Part shown: positions 1 through 8,465 of the stretch, one piece after another | Layout of the letters: every line of letters starts with the position of its first letter | How positions within the stretch are numbered: the stretch's first letter is position 1 | Source: Pseudomonas azotoformans | GTDB taxonomy: Bacteria; Pseudomonadota; Gammaproteobacteria; Pseudomonadales; Pseudomonadaceae | Assembly (NCBI RefSeq): GCF_900103345.1 | Contig: NZ_LT629702.1 | Span: forward strand, 372,001-436,000 | Length of the DNA stretch: 64,000 nucleotides | Reading direction: 5' to 3' | Position numbers and translations under genes: made by a program | The notes under the pieces: model-generated | The model's input: the letters and a program-made list of their open reading frames with translations, nothing else | Told to the model about the DNA's origin: nothing | The model's database searches: none

Positions 1-2
1 CG

Positions 3-839
3 GGCGAGCAGGGCTTCGGCAGCGCAATCACCGCGCATACCGGCATCCAGAAAATTGTCTTCACCGGTTCCACCAGCACCGGGCAAAGCGTGATGCGGGG
101 GGCCGCCAGCAACCTCAAGCGCCTGACCCTGGAATTGGGTGGTAACGATGCGGCAATTGTATTGCCAGGAACGCCGGTCGAGGCAGTGGCCGAAGAGATC
201 TTCCAGGCCGCCTTTCTCAATATGGGCCAGACCTGTGCGGCCCTCAAACGCTTGTACATCCATGAGTCACAGTACCAGGCCTTTGCTGACGCGCTGACGC
301 AGATCGCAGCGCGCCAGGTGGTGGGGGATGGTCTCGACGCCGGTGTCACGTTCGGGCCGGTGCAGAACCTGGAACAACTGGAACTGGTGGAGGCCTTGGT
401 CGCCGACGCACGCGCCAACGGTGCACGGGTGTTGTGTGGCGGTGCGCGCCTGGACCGCCCGGGTTTTTTCTATCCCCCTACGCTGGTGGCGGACGTCACC
501 GACGGCCATCGACTGGTCGATGAGGAACAGTTCGGCCCTGTGTTGCCCTTGATTGCCTACCGGGATGTCGAAGATGTGCTGCAGCGCGCCAACGCTGGCG
601 AAATGGGGCTCGGTGGCTCGGTCTGGGGGCCGGATGTCGAGCAGGCCCAGGCCTTGGCCAGTCGCCTGGAGAGCGGCGTTGCCTGGGTCAACTGCCATGC
701 GCAGATCCAGCCCAATACGCCGTTTGGTGGCAGCAAAATGTCCGGGTTCGGTGTCGAGTTCGGCCTTGAGGGGTTGCTGGAATTCACGGGCCAGCAACTG
801 CTGTTCGTGCGCAAGCGCGATGCCGTACAGGGAGCTTGA
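3..839 (+). CDS. Aldehyde dehydrogenase, C-terminal part (5' end outside window)
   Basis: This is the C-terminal part, about 278 residues, of an NAD(P)-dependent aldehyde dehydrogenase; the reading frame is open from the first bases of the window. Visible family marks are the FTGST turn, the LELGGND segment with the general-base Glu, the GQTCAALKR segment with the nucleophilic Cys (codon 234-236) and an EEQFGPVLP segment. The end lies two bases before the aminotransferase start codon, so the two are probably cotranscribed, and an aminotransferase making an aldehyde followed by its oxidation to an acid is a common pairing. The substrate cannot be read from the sequence. Family call is firm; the start is unknown. 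Confidence 0.93.
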   Translation, partial: GEQGFGSAITAHTGIQKIVFTGSTSTGQSVMRGAASNLKRLTLELGGNDAAIVLPGTPVEAVAEEIFQAAFLNMGQTCAALKRLYIHESQYQAFADALTQIAARQVVGDGLDAGVTFGPVQNLEQLELVEALVADARANGARVLCGGARLDRPGFFYPPTLVADVTDGHRLVDEEQFGPVLPLIAYRDVEDVLQRANAGEMGLGGSVWGPDVEQAQALASRLESGVAWVNCHAQIQPNTPFGGSKMSGFGVEFGLEGLLEFTGQQLLFVRKRDAVQGA

Positions 840-841
840 AC

Positions 842-2191
842 ATGTACGAAAAATACAAGACCGCCGAGAAAAAGTTCTGGCACCCCATGGGGTCCAGTGC
901 CCCGGCGCAGCGCTCCAAGACGCTGATCATCGCCCGAGGTGACGGCAATTACATTACGGACATCGACGGCCAGCGCATGCTCGATGGCGTGGGCGGCCTG
1001 TGGAATGTGAACATTGGGCACAACCGTGCCAGCGTCAAGGCAGCGATTGCCGCGCAGTTGGATGAATTGGCGTATTACCAGACCTTCGACGGCATTGCCC
1101 ACCCTCGGGTATTCGACCTGGCCGAACGGCTGACCACCTTGTTCGCCCAGGAACGCATGACACGCGTGCTGTTCAGTTCCGGCGGCTCCGATGCAGTCGA
1201 AACCGCGCTGAAAATGGCCCGCCAATACTGGATCGCCAGTGGCGAACCGGGGCGCACGCGGTTTCTGTCGCTGCGCAACGGCTATCACGGTGTGCACATG
1301 GGCGGCACATCGGTCGGCGGTAACGGTGTCTACCACTACAACCATGGGCAGCTGTTGGCCGGCTGCCATTTGCTCGACACCCCATGGCTGTATCGCAACC
1401 CCTGGGATTGCCGCGATCCCGAAGCGCTGACGGCGCACTGTATTCGGCAATTGGAGGAGCAGATCGCGTTGCTGGGCGCGCAGACGGTTGCCGCATTGAT
1501 CGCCGAGCCGGTGCAGGGGGCCGGCGGGGTGATCGTACCGCCCGCCAGTTACTGGCCGCGCCTGCGGGAGGTGTGTGACCGCCACGGTATTGTGTTGATC
1601 GCCGACGAAGTGGTCACGGGGTTCGGCCGTTCCGGCTGCATGCTCGGCAGTCGTGGCTGGGGCGTCGCGCCGGACATCCTGTGCCTGGCCAAAGGCATCA
1701 CGGCCGGGTACATCCCGCTGGGCGCCACGCTGTTCAACCAACGCATCGTCGACGCAATCGAGAACGGGCCTGGCTTCAGCAGCATGGTCATGCACGGCTA
1801 CACGTACAGCGGCCACCCGACCGCCTGTGCGGCCGCGCTGGCGGTACTGGACATCGTCGAAGCCGAGGACCTGCCGGGCAACGCGGCCAGAGTGGGCGCG
1901 TACTTGCTGGAACAGCTCAAACCGTTGACCGAGCGCTATCCGGTGATCGGCGAAGTGCGTGGCAAGGGCCTGATGATCGCGCTGGACCTGGTGGTCGATA
2001 AGGCCACGCGCCAACCCCTCGACCCGGCTGGCGGCCAACCCTCGCGGATCGCCGACGAGGCGCGGCGTGCCGGTGTGCTGGTGCGACCGATCGGCAACAA
2101 GATCATTCTCTCGCCGCCATTGACCCTCACGACCGATGAGGCGGACTTGATCGTCTCTGCGCTGGATATCGCCTTCACCAGCTACGGCTAG
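842..2191 (+). CDS. Class III PLP-dependent aminotransferase
   Basis: A 449-residue fold-type I aminotransferase of class III, the omega-amine or beta-alanine:pyruvate type. The PLP-binding lysine is K284 in AKGITAGYIPLGA and the pyridine-nitrogen aspartate is D255 in IADEVVTGFGRSG. Length fits the family. An in-frame TTG lies two codons upstream, but the ATG at 842 is preferred because it has GGAG upstream, inside the end of the aldehyde dehydrogenase gene. Family members move an amino group from a terminal amine or omega-amino acid to pyruvate or 2-oxoglutarate; with the adjacent dehydrogenase this suggests amine to aldehyde to acid. Substrate not determinable here. Confidence 0.92.
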   Translation: MYEKYKTAEKKFWHPMGSSAPAQRSKTLIIARGDGNYITDIDGQRMLDGVGGLWNVNIGHNRASVKAAIAAQLDELAYYQTFDGIAHPRVFDLAERLTTLFAQERMTRVLFSSGGSDAVETALKMARQYWIASGEPGRTRFLSLRNGYHGVHMGGTSVGGNGVYHYNHGQLLAGCHLLDTPWLYRNPWDCRDPEALTAHCIRQLEEQIALLGAQTVAALIAEPVQGAGGVIVPPASYWPRLREVCDRHGIVLIADEVVTGFGRSGCMLGSRGWGVAPDILCLAKGITAGYIPLGATLFNQRIVDAIENGPGFSSMVMHGYTYSGHPTACAAALAVLDIVEAEDLPGNAARVGAYLLEQLKPLTERYPVIGEVRGKGLMIALDLVVDKATRQPLDPAGGQPSRIADEARRAGVLVRPIGNKIILSPPLTLTTDEADLIVSALDIAFTSYG

Positions 2192-2283
2192 TCCCCGTGA
2201 AAACGGTGCGGCAAAGGCTGCACCCACGTCATGCCAATACTTAAGACAGCCTTTTGAAAGGCGCACCTCCAGGAGCTTGAGCC

Positions 2284-3609
2284 ATGCGGTATCCATTGCG
2301 TCGTCCCGTGTTCGGTAGCACGTTCGTGTGCACATTGGCGCTGTGCGCCATTCAACAGGCCCAGGCCTATGAGGTGTACAGCGACGACAGCCGTCACCTC
2401 AACGCGGACATGACAGCGGTATTCGGTCAGTTCAACAGCCGCAAGAACTACGATGGCACCTCGGGCGGCTCCACATGGCGCGAGGGTTTTATCAAATACG
2501 GCCTGAGCGGTGACCAGGCCTTGGGCGGCAATGGCTCCGCGTATGGGGCATTCGCGCTGGTCAGCTCTGCCACCTGGGGCGACGGTGATCCGGGCGGAAA
2601 CAGCGTGGGGACAGAGCGTACGACTAAAATCGAAGACGCCTACCTGGGGTGGCGCTCCGGCGATCTGTTTCCGGCGCTGGGCAAGGACGGCGTGGATATC
2701 TCCGGCGGGCGTCAGGTGGTCAAGGTCGGTCGCGGCTTCCTGATCAACGACGACGGACTGAACCTGGGCAAAGGTCCGGCCGATGGCACCATGAACCGTG
2801 GGGGCGCTTACTACCTGGCCGCCCGGCATGCGTTCGACCGAACCGCTGTGCTGCGCCTGGGTGGGCAGGAGGGCCTGCACGGCAGCGTGCTGTGGCTCAA
2901 GTCCGACAACCGCGTCCAGGCCGAAACCGAACTGGCCGCCGGCACCCTGGATTACACCGCGCAACCGGGCACGCTTGGGCTGACCTGGGTGCATGGCCTT
3001 GACGTGAACGATCGATGGGCCAGCGACTTTCAGCGCCAGCGCAAGGGTATGAATATCTACAGCCTGCGCGCAGAGGGCGATGCGGGCGTCAAGAACCTCA
3101 GCCTGGCGTTTGAATACGCCTGGCAGGACAAGGACGCCGGGCCGGAGAAAGCCTGGTACGGCGAAGCGGGCTACACCTTTGCCGATACCGCCTGGGCACC
3201 CAAGGTGACCTATCGCTATACGCGTTACTCGCAGAACTGGGATGCGCTGTTCACTGGCTTGAGCATGGGCTATGGCACCTGGTTCCAGGGCGAAGTGGCC
3301 GGTAACTACGCCGGACCGTTCAACAGCAACACGCGTATCCATCACGTCGGGCTGAAGGCAACCCCACTGGAAAACCTGAGTTTGGGCGCGCTGTATTTCG
3401 ATTACGACACCGTGCGTAAAAGCACGGCGCTGAACCTCGACGCCCGCGAGCTGGATGTGTACGCCGAGTGGGTGGTCAACCCGCACTTGATCATCACCCC
3501 GCTGGTGGGGCTCTACAAACCCAAGCAGGACTCGACCACCGGTGGCAACCAGGTCGGCGGCAACGGCACCAACCTGTACAGCCAATTGACGGTGGCCGTG
3601 CCGTTCTGA
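2284..3609 (+). CDS. Outer-membrane beta-barrel protein (porin or alginate-export-like)
   Basis: A 441-residue exported protein. Residues 1-28 are a signal peptide ending in AQA. The remainder alternates aromatic and polar residues as in beta strands and ends in Phe, the usual C-terminal residue of outer-membrane barrels recognised by BamA. Composition resembles barrels grouped with alginate-export or catabolic porins, but no specific subgroup motif is evident. It is 92 bp downstream of the aminotransferase, with an AGGAG ribosome site before the ATG, and converges on the IclR gene. Likely role: uptake of the substrate of the neighbouring catabolic genes, by inference from position. Confidence 0.75.
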   Translation: MRYPLRRPVFGSTFVCTLALCAIQQAQAYEVYSDDSRHLNADMTAVFGQFNSRKNYDGTSGGSTWREGFIKYGLSGDQALGGNGSAYGAFALVSSATWGDGDPGGNSVGTERTTKIEDAYLGWRSGDLFPALGKDGVDISGGRQVVKVGRGFLINDDGLNLGKGPADGTMNRGGAYYLAARHAFDRTAVLRLGGQEGLHGSVLWLKSDNRVQAETELAAGTLDYTAQPGTLGLTWVHGLDVNDRWASDFQRQRKGMNIYSLRAEGDAGVKNLSLAFEYAWQDKDAGPEKAWYGEAGYTFADTAWAPKVTYRYTRYSQNWDALFTGLSMGYGTWFQGEVAGNYAGPFNSNTRIHHVGLKATPLENLSLGALYFDYDTVRKSTALNLDARELDVYAEWVVNPHLIITPLVGLYKPKQDSTTGGNQVGGNGTNLYSQLTVAVPF

Positions 3610-3619
3610 AGGGCGCGGG

Positions 3620-4378
3620 CTAGGGCGCGATACCGCTCGGCGCGTTATGCATGTTTTCGGCAATGCGCCGGGTGGTGTCCATCACCATTTCAATCACGGT
3701 TTCCTGGCGCAGCAGCTTGAAGCTTTGGGTGCTGCCGACGGCCGACAGGCTGCCGACCACTTCGTCGAGGTCCGTCTGGATGATCGGTGCGGCGATACCG
3801 GTCAGGCCCAGGTTGAGCTCGTCGTGGGTCAGGCAGTAACCGTCCTTGCGGATCTTTTTCGCGGCCTTGCTGAAACCGGCCCAGTCATAGGGACTGTCGG
3901 GGTCGCTGGCCATGTGTTCGTCGAACAGGCGTTGCAGGCGGCGACCTTTCTGATAGGCGATCAAAACCTTCGATTGTGCACCGCGAAAGAACGGCAACGG
4001 CTGCCCACGCCCGAACGCGAAGTGATAGGTGTCGGCGGGTTCGGCGATGTAGGTGTTGATGATGCGTCCGTCGTAAAACACGCTGGCGAACACCGCCAGG
4101 CCGGTTTGCGCGGACAGCTCGTGCATCAGCTCGCGCCCGGCGAGCAGGATCGGGTCGTACTGGCGCATCTTCCAGTCCAGCTCAATCACTCGTGGGCCCA
4201 GGCCATAGCTGCCGGCATCCACGCGGGTCAGCAGGCCGGCGTCGCACAAGTCCTTGACGTAGCGGTACACGGTGGCCCGTGACAGGCCCATGCGCTCGGC
4301 GATGGTGTCGGGGTCGATCTTCAACGTCTGGGGGCCGAACAGGTCCAGGACGCTCAGCAATTTGCTCAGGCTGCTCAT
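3620..4378 (-). CDS. IclR-family transcriptional regulator
   Basis: A 252-residue regulator. The N-terminal winged HTH has the typical helix segment MGLSRATVYRYVKDL (about residues 32-46), followed by the IclR effector domain with GLTGIAAPI near the C terminus. The frame extends upstream to a TTG at 4450, but the ATG at 4378 follows AGGA at good distance and fits family length. It is divergent from the ThDP-enzyme operon and a palindrome lies in the shared promoter region, so it probably controls that operon and itself. It converges with the porin gene with a 10-bp gap. Effector unknown; by context an aromatic or keto acid. Confidence 0.92.
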   Translation of the reverse strand: MSSLSKLLSVLDLFGPQTLKIDPDTIAERMGLSRATVYRYVKDLCDAGLLTRVDAGSYGLGPRVIELDWKMRQYDPILLAGRELMHELSAQTGLAVFASVFYDGRIINTYIAEPADTYHFAFGRGQPLPFFRGAQSKVLIAYQKGRRLQRLFDEHMASDPDSPYDWAGFSKAAKKIRKDGYCLTHDELNLGLTGIAAPIIQTDLDEVVGSLSAVGSTQSFKLLRQETVIEMVMDTTRRIAENMHNAPSGIAP

Positions 4379-4483
4379 TTCGTTCCTAAAAGGGGGGGCA
4401 CGTGCCGCATTCCGTGGGCGCAACACTACCGCAGTGAAAGAAAAACGCAATCTTTTGTGCTGTATCGGTCATCAAAAAATCAC

Positions 4484-4559
4484 ATAAATCTCATTAAATG
4501 AGACAAATCAAAATAAAATGCTTGTTTATTGAATTTTTGTGTGTGATAAATCTCATCAC
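4484..4559. promoter_or_regulatory. Putative IclR operator region with palindrome and direct repeat
   Basis: TCTCATT-A-AATGAGA (4489-4503) is a perfect inverted repeat with 7-base arms. The 11-base string ATAAATCTCAT occurs at 4484-4494 and again at 4546-4556, 62 bp apart, about six helical turns. The second copy lies in a further inverted repeat, GTGAT/ATCAC (4543-4559). The sites are in an AT-rich divergent intergenic region between the IclR gene and the ThDP operon, which fits cooperative binding of a dimeric or tetrameric regulator. Binding is inferred. Confidence 0.6.
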
Positions 4560-4587
4560 TGCAAACGCTCAAGCAAGAGGGCTGAAA

Positions 4588-6129
4588 ATGAATGGTGCGC
4601 AACTGATAGTGAATGCGGCAGCGGCAAGCGGTATCGAGTACTGCTTCGCCAACCCCGGGACCACCGAGATTCCCCTGGTGGCCGCCATGGCCAGCGCACC
4701 CGCTCTCAAGCCGGTGTTGTCGCTGTTCGAAGGGGTCTGCACCGGTGCGGCCGATGGCTATGGCCGGATTGCCGGCAAACCGGCCATGACCCTGACCCAC
4801 TTGGGGCCTGGGTTCGCCAACGGCATCGCCAACCTGCACAATGCACGCCGTGCCAACACCCCGATCGTCAACGTGATCGGCGACCACGCCTCCTGGCACG
4901 TCAACTACGACCCGCCGCTGGCCAGTGACATCCAGGCCCTGGCCGGCGCGGTTTCCGGCTGGGTGCGCACCTCGCGCACCGCGTCGGGGGTTGGCGAAGA
5001 CCTGCAGGAAGCCATGCGCGCGGCCTGGCAGGCCAAAGGGCAGATCGCCAGTTTGATCCTGCCCATGGACCTGCAAGCTCACGCCGTGACCCACACCGGT
5101 GTGTTCGCCCCGATCCGCCCGCCGGTGCGCCGCTTTGCCGGTGACCGCATCGAGAGCGTGGCCAAGGCCCTGCGTGACGGCCTGCGGCTGGTGTTTATCG
5201 TCGGCGACGAAGGCTTGTCGGTGGCCGGCCTGGAAGCGGCGGGGCGCCTGGCGCAACTGCCGGGCGTGCGTCTGTTCGCCGAGACCTTTCCGCGCCTCAG
5301 CTACCGTGGCGGTGGCTTGCCGGACCTGGACCGCCTGCCGTACTTCCCGGAAGTGGCGATTGAAATCCTCGAGCAATACGACCTGGTGGTGTGCGCCGGC
5401 GTGCCGGAGCCCATCAGCTACTTCGGCTACGAAGGCATCCCGTCGCGCCTGGCCGAACGTGAGCGCCTGCTGGCGTTGGCCGATGTCGGTGACGATGTCG
5501 CCGGCGCGCTGACGGCATTGGCCGACGCCCTCGATGCGCCGGCCTATATACCGACGCCCCAGGGCATCGAACTGCCGCCCGGCCATGCCGAGCTGACCCC
5601 GCAGTCGGTGGGCCAGGTGCTGGCCGCCTCCCTGCCGGACGACAGCATTGTCTCCGTGGAAGGCGGCACCTGCGGCTATCCGTTCTTCACCGCTTCGGCC
5701 CGCGCCGCACGGCACCGGGTACTGACCAACACCGGTGGCGCGATCGGCCAGGGTATCCCGGTCGGCTTCGGCGCCGCCCTGGCCGAGCGCGGCAACCGTG
5801 TGTACTGCCTGCAATCGGACGGCAGTGCCCAGTACACCATTCAAACCCTGTGGAGCATCGCCCGCGAGCAATTGCCGGTGGTGATCCTGATTGCCGCCAA
5901 CCATCGCTACGCGATTCTGCAGAACGAGTTGCGCCGCTTCGGCATGACCGAACTCGGCCCTGAAGCCCTGAAGCTGACGGTGCTCGACAGCCCGCGCATC
6001 GACTGGAAAGCCCTGGCCAAAGGCTATGGCGTACCGGCCAGCACGGTGCACACCAATGCCGAACTGCAACGGGCGCTGGCCAATGCGAATGCCGACGGCG
6101 GGCCTTGCCTGATCGAAATGGCGCTGTGA
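4588..6129 (+). CDS. ThDP-dependent 2-keto acid decarboxylase / acetolactate synthase-like enzyme
   Basis: A 513-residue thiamine-diphosphate enzyme with the three-domain organisation of benzoylformate decarboxylase and acetolactate synthase. The cofactor-activating Glu is E48 in LFEGVC. The ThDP/Mg motif is near residue 410 as SDGSAQ, with S replacing the usual first Gly of GDG, and the closing Asn about 27 residues on. The frame continues upstream to 4498, but the ATG at 4588 follows AGAGG and matches the family N terminus. It is the first gene of an operon and is followed 11 bp later by an aldehyde dehydrogenase, so decarboxylation of a 2-keto acid to an aldehyde is the simplest reading. 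Carboligation cannot be excluded. Confidence 0.85.
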   Translation: MNGAQLIVNAAAASGIEYCFANPGTTEIPLVAAMASAPALKPVLSLFEGVCTGAADGYGRIAGKPAMTLTHLGPGFANGIANLHNARRANTPIVNVIGDHASWHVNYDPPLASDIQALAGAVSGWVRTSRTASGVGEDLQEAMRAAWQAKGQIASLILPMDLQAHAVTHTGVFAPIRPPVRRFAGDRIESVAKALRDGLRLVFIVGDEGLSVAGLEAAGRLAQLPGVRLFAETFPRLSYRGGGLPDLDRLPYFPEVAIEILEQYDLVVCAGVPEPISYFGYEGIPSRLAERERLLALADVGDDVAGALTALADALDAPAYIPTPQGIELPPGHAELTPQSVGQVLAASLPDDSIVSVEGGTCGYPFFTASARAARHRVLTNTGGAIGQGIPVGFGAALAERGNRVYCLQSDGSAQYTIQTLWSIAREQLPVVILIAANHRYAILQNELRRFGMTELGPEALKLTVLDSPRIDWKALAKGYGVPASTVHTNAELQRALANANADGGPCLIEMAL

Positions 6130-6140
6130 AGGAGTCGACC

Positions 6141-7631
6141 ATGAAGCTGTTTGAAGTGTTACCCGCCGTCCAGGCCTTTCTGTCCCAGCCGGGTCGTCTG
6201 TTTATCGGTGGCAATTGGCAGGACGCCGCCGATGGCCGCCGCTTCGCAGTGGAAAACCCGGCCACCGAAGAAACCCTGACCGAAGTGGCCCAGGGCGGTG
6301 CGCGGGATGTGGACGCGGCCGTTGCCGCTGCACGCTCGGCGTTCAACGGCGCCTGGTCGTTGCAGTCACCGGCCCAGCGCGGCCTGTTGCTGTTCCGCCT
6401 GGCGGACCTGTTGGACCAGCACCGCGAAGAACTGGCGCAACTGATCACCCTGGAGAACGGCAAGCCGATTGCCGCAGCGCGCGGTGAAGCGGCCAGCGCC
6501 GCGACCATCCTGCGTTACTTCGCCGGCTGGCCGACCAAGATCGAAGGCAGCACCTTGCCCGTGTCACCGGCCAGCGGCGCGCCGATGCTCAACTACACCC
6601 TGCGTGAACCGGTGGGGGTCTGCGCGCTGATCGTGCCGTGGAACTTCCCGCTGAACATGTGCGTGTGGAAGCTCGGCCCGGCACTGGCCACCGGCTGTGT
6701 GGCAGTGCTCAAGCCGGCTGAACAAACGCCGCTGGTCGCGATCCGCCTGGTGCAGTTGATCGAGGCGGCAGGGTTCCCGGCCGGTGTGGTCAACCTGGTC
6801 ACCGGCCTGGGCGCCGAAACCGGCGCGCCGCTGGCGGAGCATCCCGATGTGGACAAGATCGCCTTTACCGGCTCGACCCAGGTCGGCCGGCTGATCGCGC
6901 AAGCGGCCACGCGCAACATGAAAAAGGTCTCGCTGGAACTGGGCGGCAAGTCGCCGAACATCATCCTGCCCGACGCCGATATCGTGCGCGCCGCCAAAGG
7001 CGCCGCCGATGGCATTTTCTATAACCAGGGCCAGGTGTGCACGGCCGCTTCGCGGTTGTACGTGCACGCCAGCGTGCTGGATCAGGTCCTTGAGGAACTC
7101 GAACGGCACGCCGCCGCCCACGTCCTCGGCAATGGCCTGGACCCGGCCAGCAGCATGGGCCCGCTGGTGTCCGGGCGCCAGTTGGCGACGGTCAAGGGCT
7201 ACCTGCAACGCGGCCAGGAGGAGGGCGCCGAACTGATCTGCGGTGGCGGGCGTCCGGAACACCTGGAGCGCGGCCACTTTATTGCGCCCAGCGTGTTCCT
7301 GGATCGCGCCGAGGCGGCCTGCGTGGCCCGCGAAGAAATCTTCGGCCCAGTGCTGACGGTGATGAGCTGGACCGAAATCGACGACCTGGTGCTGCGCGCC
7401 AACGATTCGCCCTACGGCCTCGCGGCCGGCCTGTGGACCCGCGACCTGCGCTCGGCGCACCGCGTGGCGGCGCAGCTCAAGGCGGGCTCGGTGTGGGTCA
7501 ACTGCTGGAACGTGGTCGATGCGGCCTCGCCATTCGGCGGCTACAAGCAATCCGGCTGGGGCCGGGAAATGGGTAAGAACGTGATCGATGCCTACACCGA
7601 GACCAAAAGCGTGTTTGTCGATCTGGCCTGA
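6141..7631 (+). CDS. NAD(P)-dependent aldehyde dehydrogenase
   Basis: A complete 496-residue aldehyde dehydrogenase. Catalytic Glu is E266 (SLELGGKSPN) and the nucleophile is C300 (NQGQVCTAASR); the cofactor-binding segment FTGSTQVG is present. An in-frame ATG at 6105 inside the previous gene is rejected in favour of 6141, which has GGAG seven bases upstream. Placed directly behind the ThDP decarboxylase, it probably oxidises that enzyme's aldehyde product to the acid. Benzaldehyde, phenylacetaldehyde and betaine aldehyde dehydrogenases share this fold, so the substrate is open. Confidence 0.93.
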   Translation: MKLFEVLPAVQAFLSQPGRLFIGGNWQDAADGRRFAVENPATEETLTEVAQGGARDVDAAVAAARSAFNGAWSLQSPAQRGLLLFRLADLLDQHREELAQLITLENGKPIAAARGEAASAATILRYFAGWPTKIEGSTLPVSPASGAPMLNYTLREPVGVCALIVPWNFPLNMCVWKLGPALATGCVAVLKPAEQTPLVAIRLVQLIEAAGFPAGVVNLVTGLGAETGAPLAEHPDVDKIAFTGSTQVGRLIAQAATRNMKKVSLELGGKSPNIILPDADIVRAAKGAADGIFYNQGQVCTAASRLYVHASVLDQVLEELERHAAAHVLGNGLDPASSMGPLVSGRQLATVKGYLQRGQEEGAELICGGGRPEHLERGHFIAPSVFLDRAEAACVAREEIFGPVLTVMSWTEIDDLVLRANDSPYGLAAGLWTRDLRSAHRVAAQLKAGSVWVNCWNVVDAASPFGGYKQSGWGREMGKNVIDAYTETKSVFVDLA

Positions 7632-7658
7632 ACTGAATAATCACACGAGGTAATTGTT

Positions 7659-8453
7659 ATGGATCTGGAATTGAAAGGCCGCGTGGCCATTGTCACCGGT
7701 GGTGGCATGGGGATCGGCAAGGAAGTCGCACGTTTTCTCTCCGAAGAAGGCTGCAAGGTGGTGATCTGCGCGCGTCGCATGGCGTTCCTGCAACTGGCCG
7801 CCGAAGAGATCAGCGCCCAGACCGGCAACGAAGTGCTGCCGCTGTTCTGCGACACCAATGAAATGTCCGCCGTGTCGGAGATGGTCGAGGCCGCCTATAA
7901 GCACTTCGGCCGTATCGACATCCTGGTCAACGGTGCCGCTGCGCCGTCCGGCGTCGTGCGCAATGACATCGAGCACGCCGGCGACGATGAGCTGCTGTCG
8001 GACCTCAACACCAAGGTGATCGGCTACTTCCGTTGCGCCAAGGCCGTGACCCCGCACATGAAGGCCGCTGGCTTCGGGCGCATCATCAACATCGGTGGCC
8101 TCACCGGACGCAGCAGCAAGGTGCTGTCGGGCATGCGCAACCTGGCCATCGCGCACATGACCAAGACCCTGTCCGACCAGCTTGGCCCGTCGGGTATCAC
8201 GGTCAACCTGATTCACCCAGGCGTGGTGGATACCCCGCATATCCAGGAGCTGTATGACCGTGAAGCGGTCAAGCAAGGCAAGACCGCGGAACAGGTCGAG
8301 CAAGCCTATATCGACGCGACGCCGATTCGCCGCACCCTGGCACCGATTGAAATGGGCTGGTTGATTGGTTTCCTGGCGTCGCCCAAGGCCGGCGCGGTGA
8401 CCGGCGAGTCCATCGGCATCGACGGCGGTTTGACCCGTGGTATCTATATCTGA
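7659..8453 (+). CDS. Short-chain dehydrogenase/reductase-like protein without the YxxxK catalytic pair
   Basis: A 264-residue Rossmann protein of the classical SDR size. The nucleotide-binding glycine motif TGGGMGIG (residues 13-20), the LVNGAA segment and the INIGG strand are present. Where active SDRs have Tyr-x-x-x-Lys before the LTK helix, this protein has S157-G-M-R-N161, so both catalytic residues are absent if the alignment by eye is right. A C-terminal DGG segment is conserved. It lies 27 bp behind the aldehyde dehydrogenase in the operon. It may be a divergent subgroup using other residues, a hydratase or lyase, or a non-catalytic NAD(P)-binding partner. Confidence 0.85.
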   Translation: MDLELKGRVAIVTGGGMGIGKEVARFLSEEGCKVVICARRMAFLQLAAEEISAQTGNEVLPLFCDTNEMSAVSEMVEAAYKHFGRIDILVNGAAAPSGVVRNDIEHAGDDELLSDLNTKVIGYFRCAKAVTPHMKAAGFGRIINIGGLTGRSSKVLSGMRNLAIAHMTKTLSDQLGPSGITVNLIHPGVVDTPHIQELYDREAVKQGKTAEQVEQAYIDATPIRRTLAPIEMGWLIGFLASPKAGAVTGESIGIDGGLTRGIYI

Positions 8454-8465
8454 GGAGCATCTGTG

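Noticed and set aside
557..2335. 592-codon open frame on the minus strand across the aminotransferase
   Set aside because: It mirrors well-supported plus-strand genes in high-G+C sequence, has low-complexity Arg/Gly/His-rich composition and no family motif.
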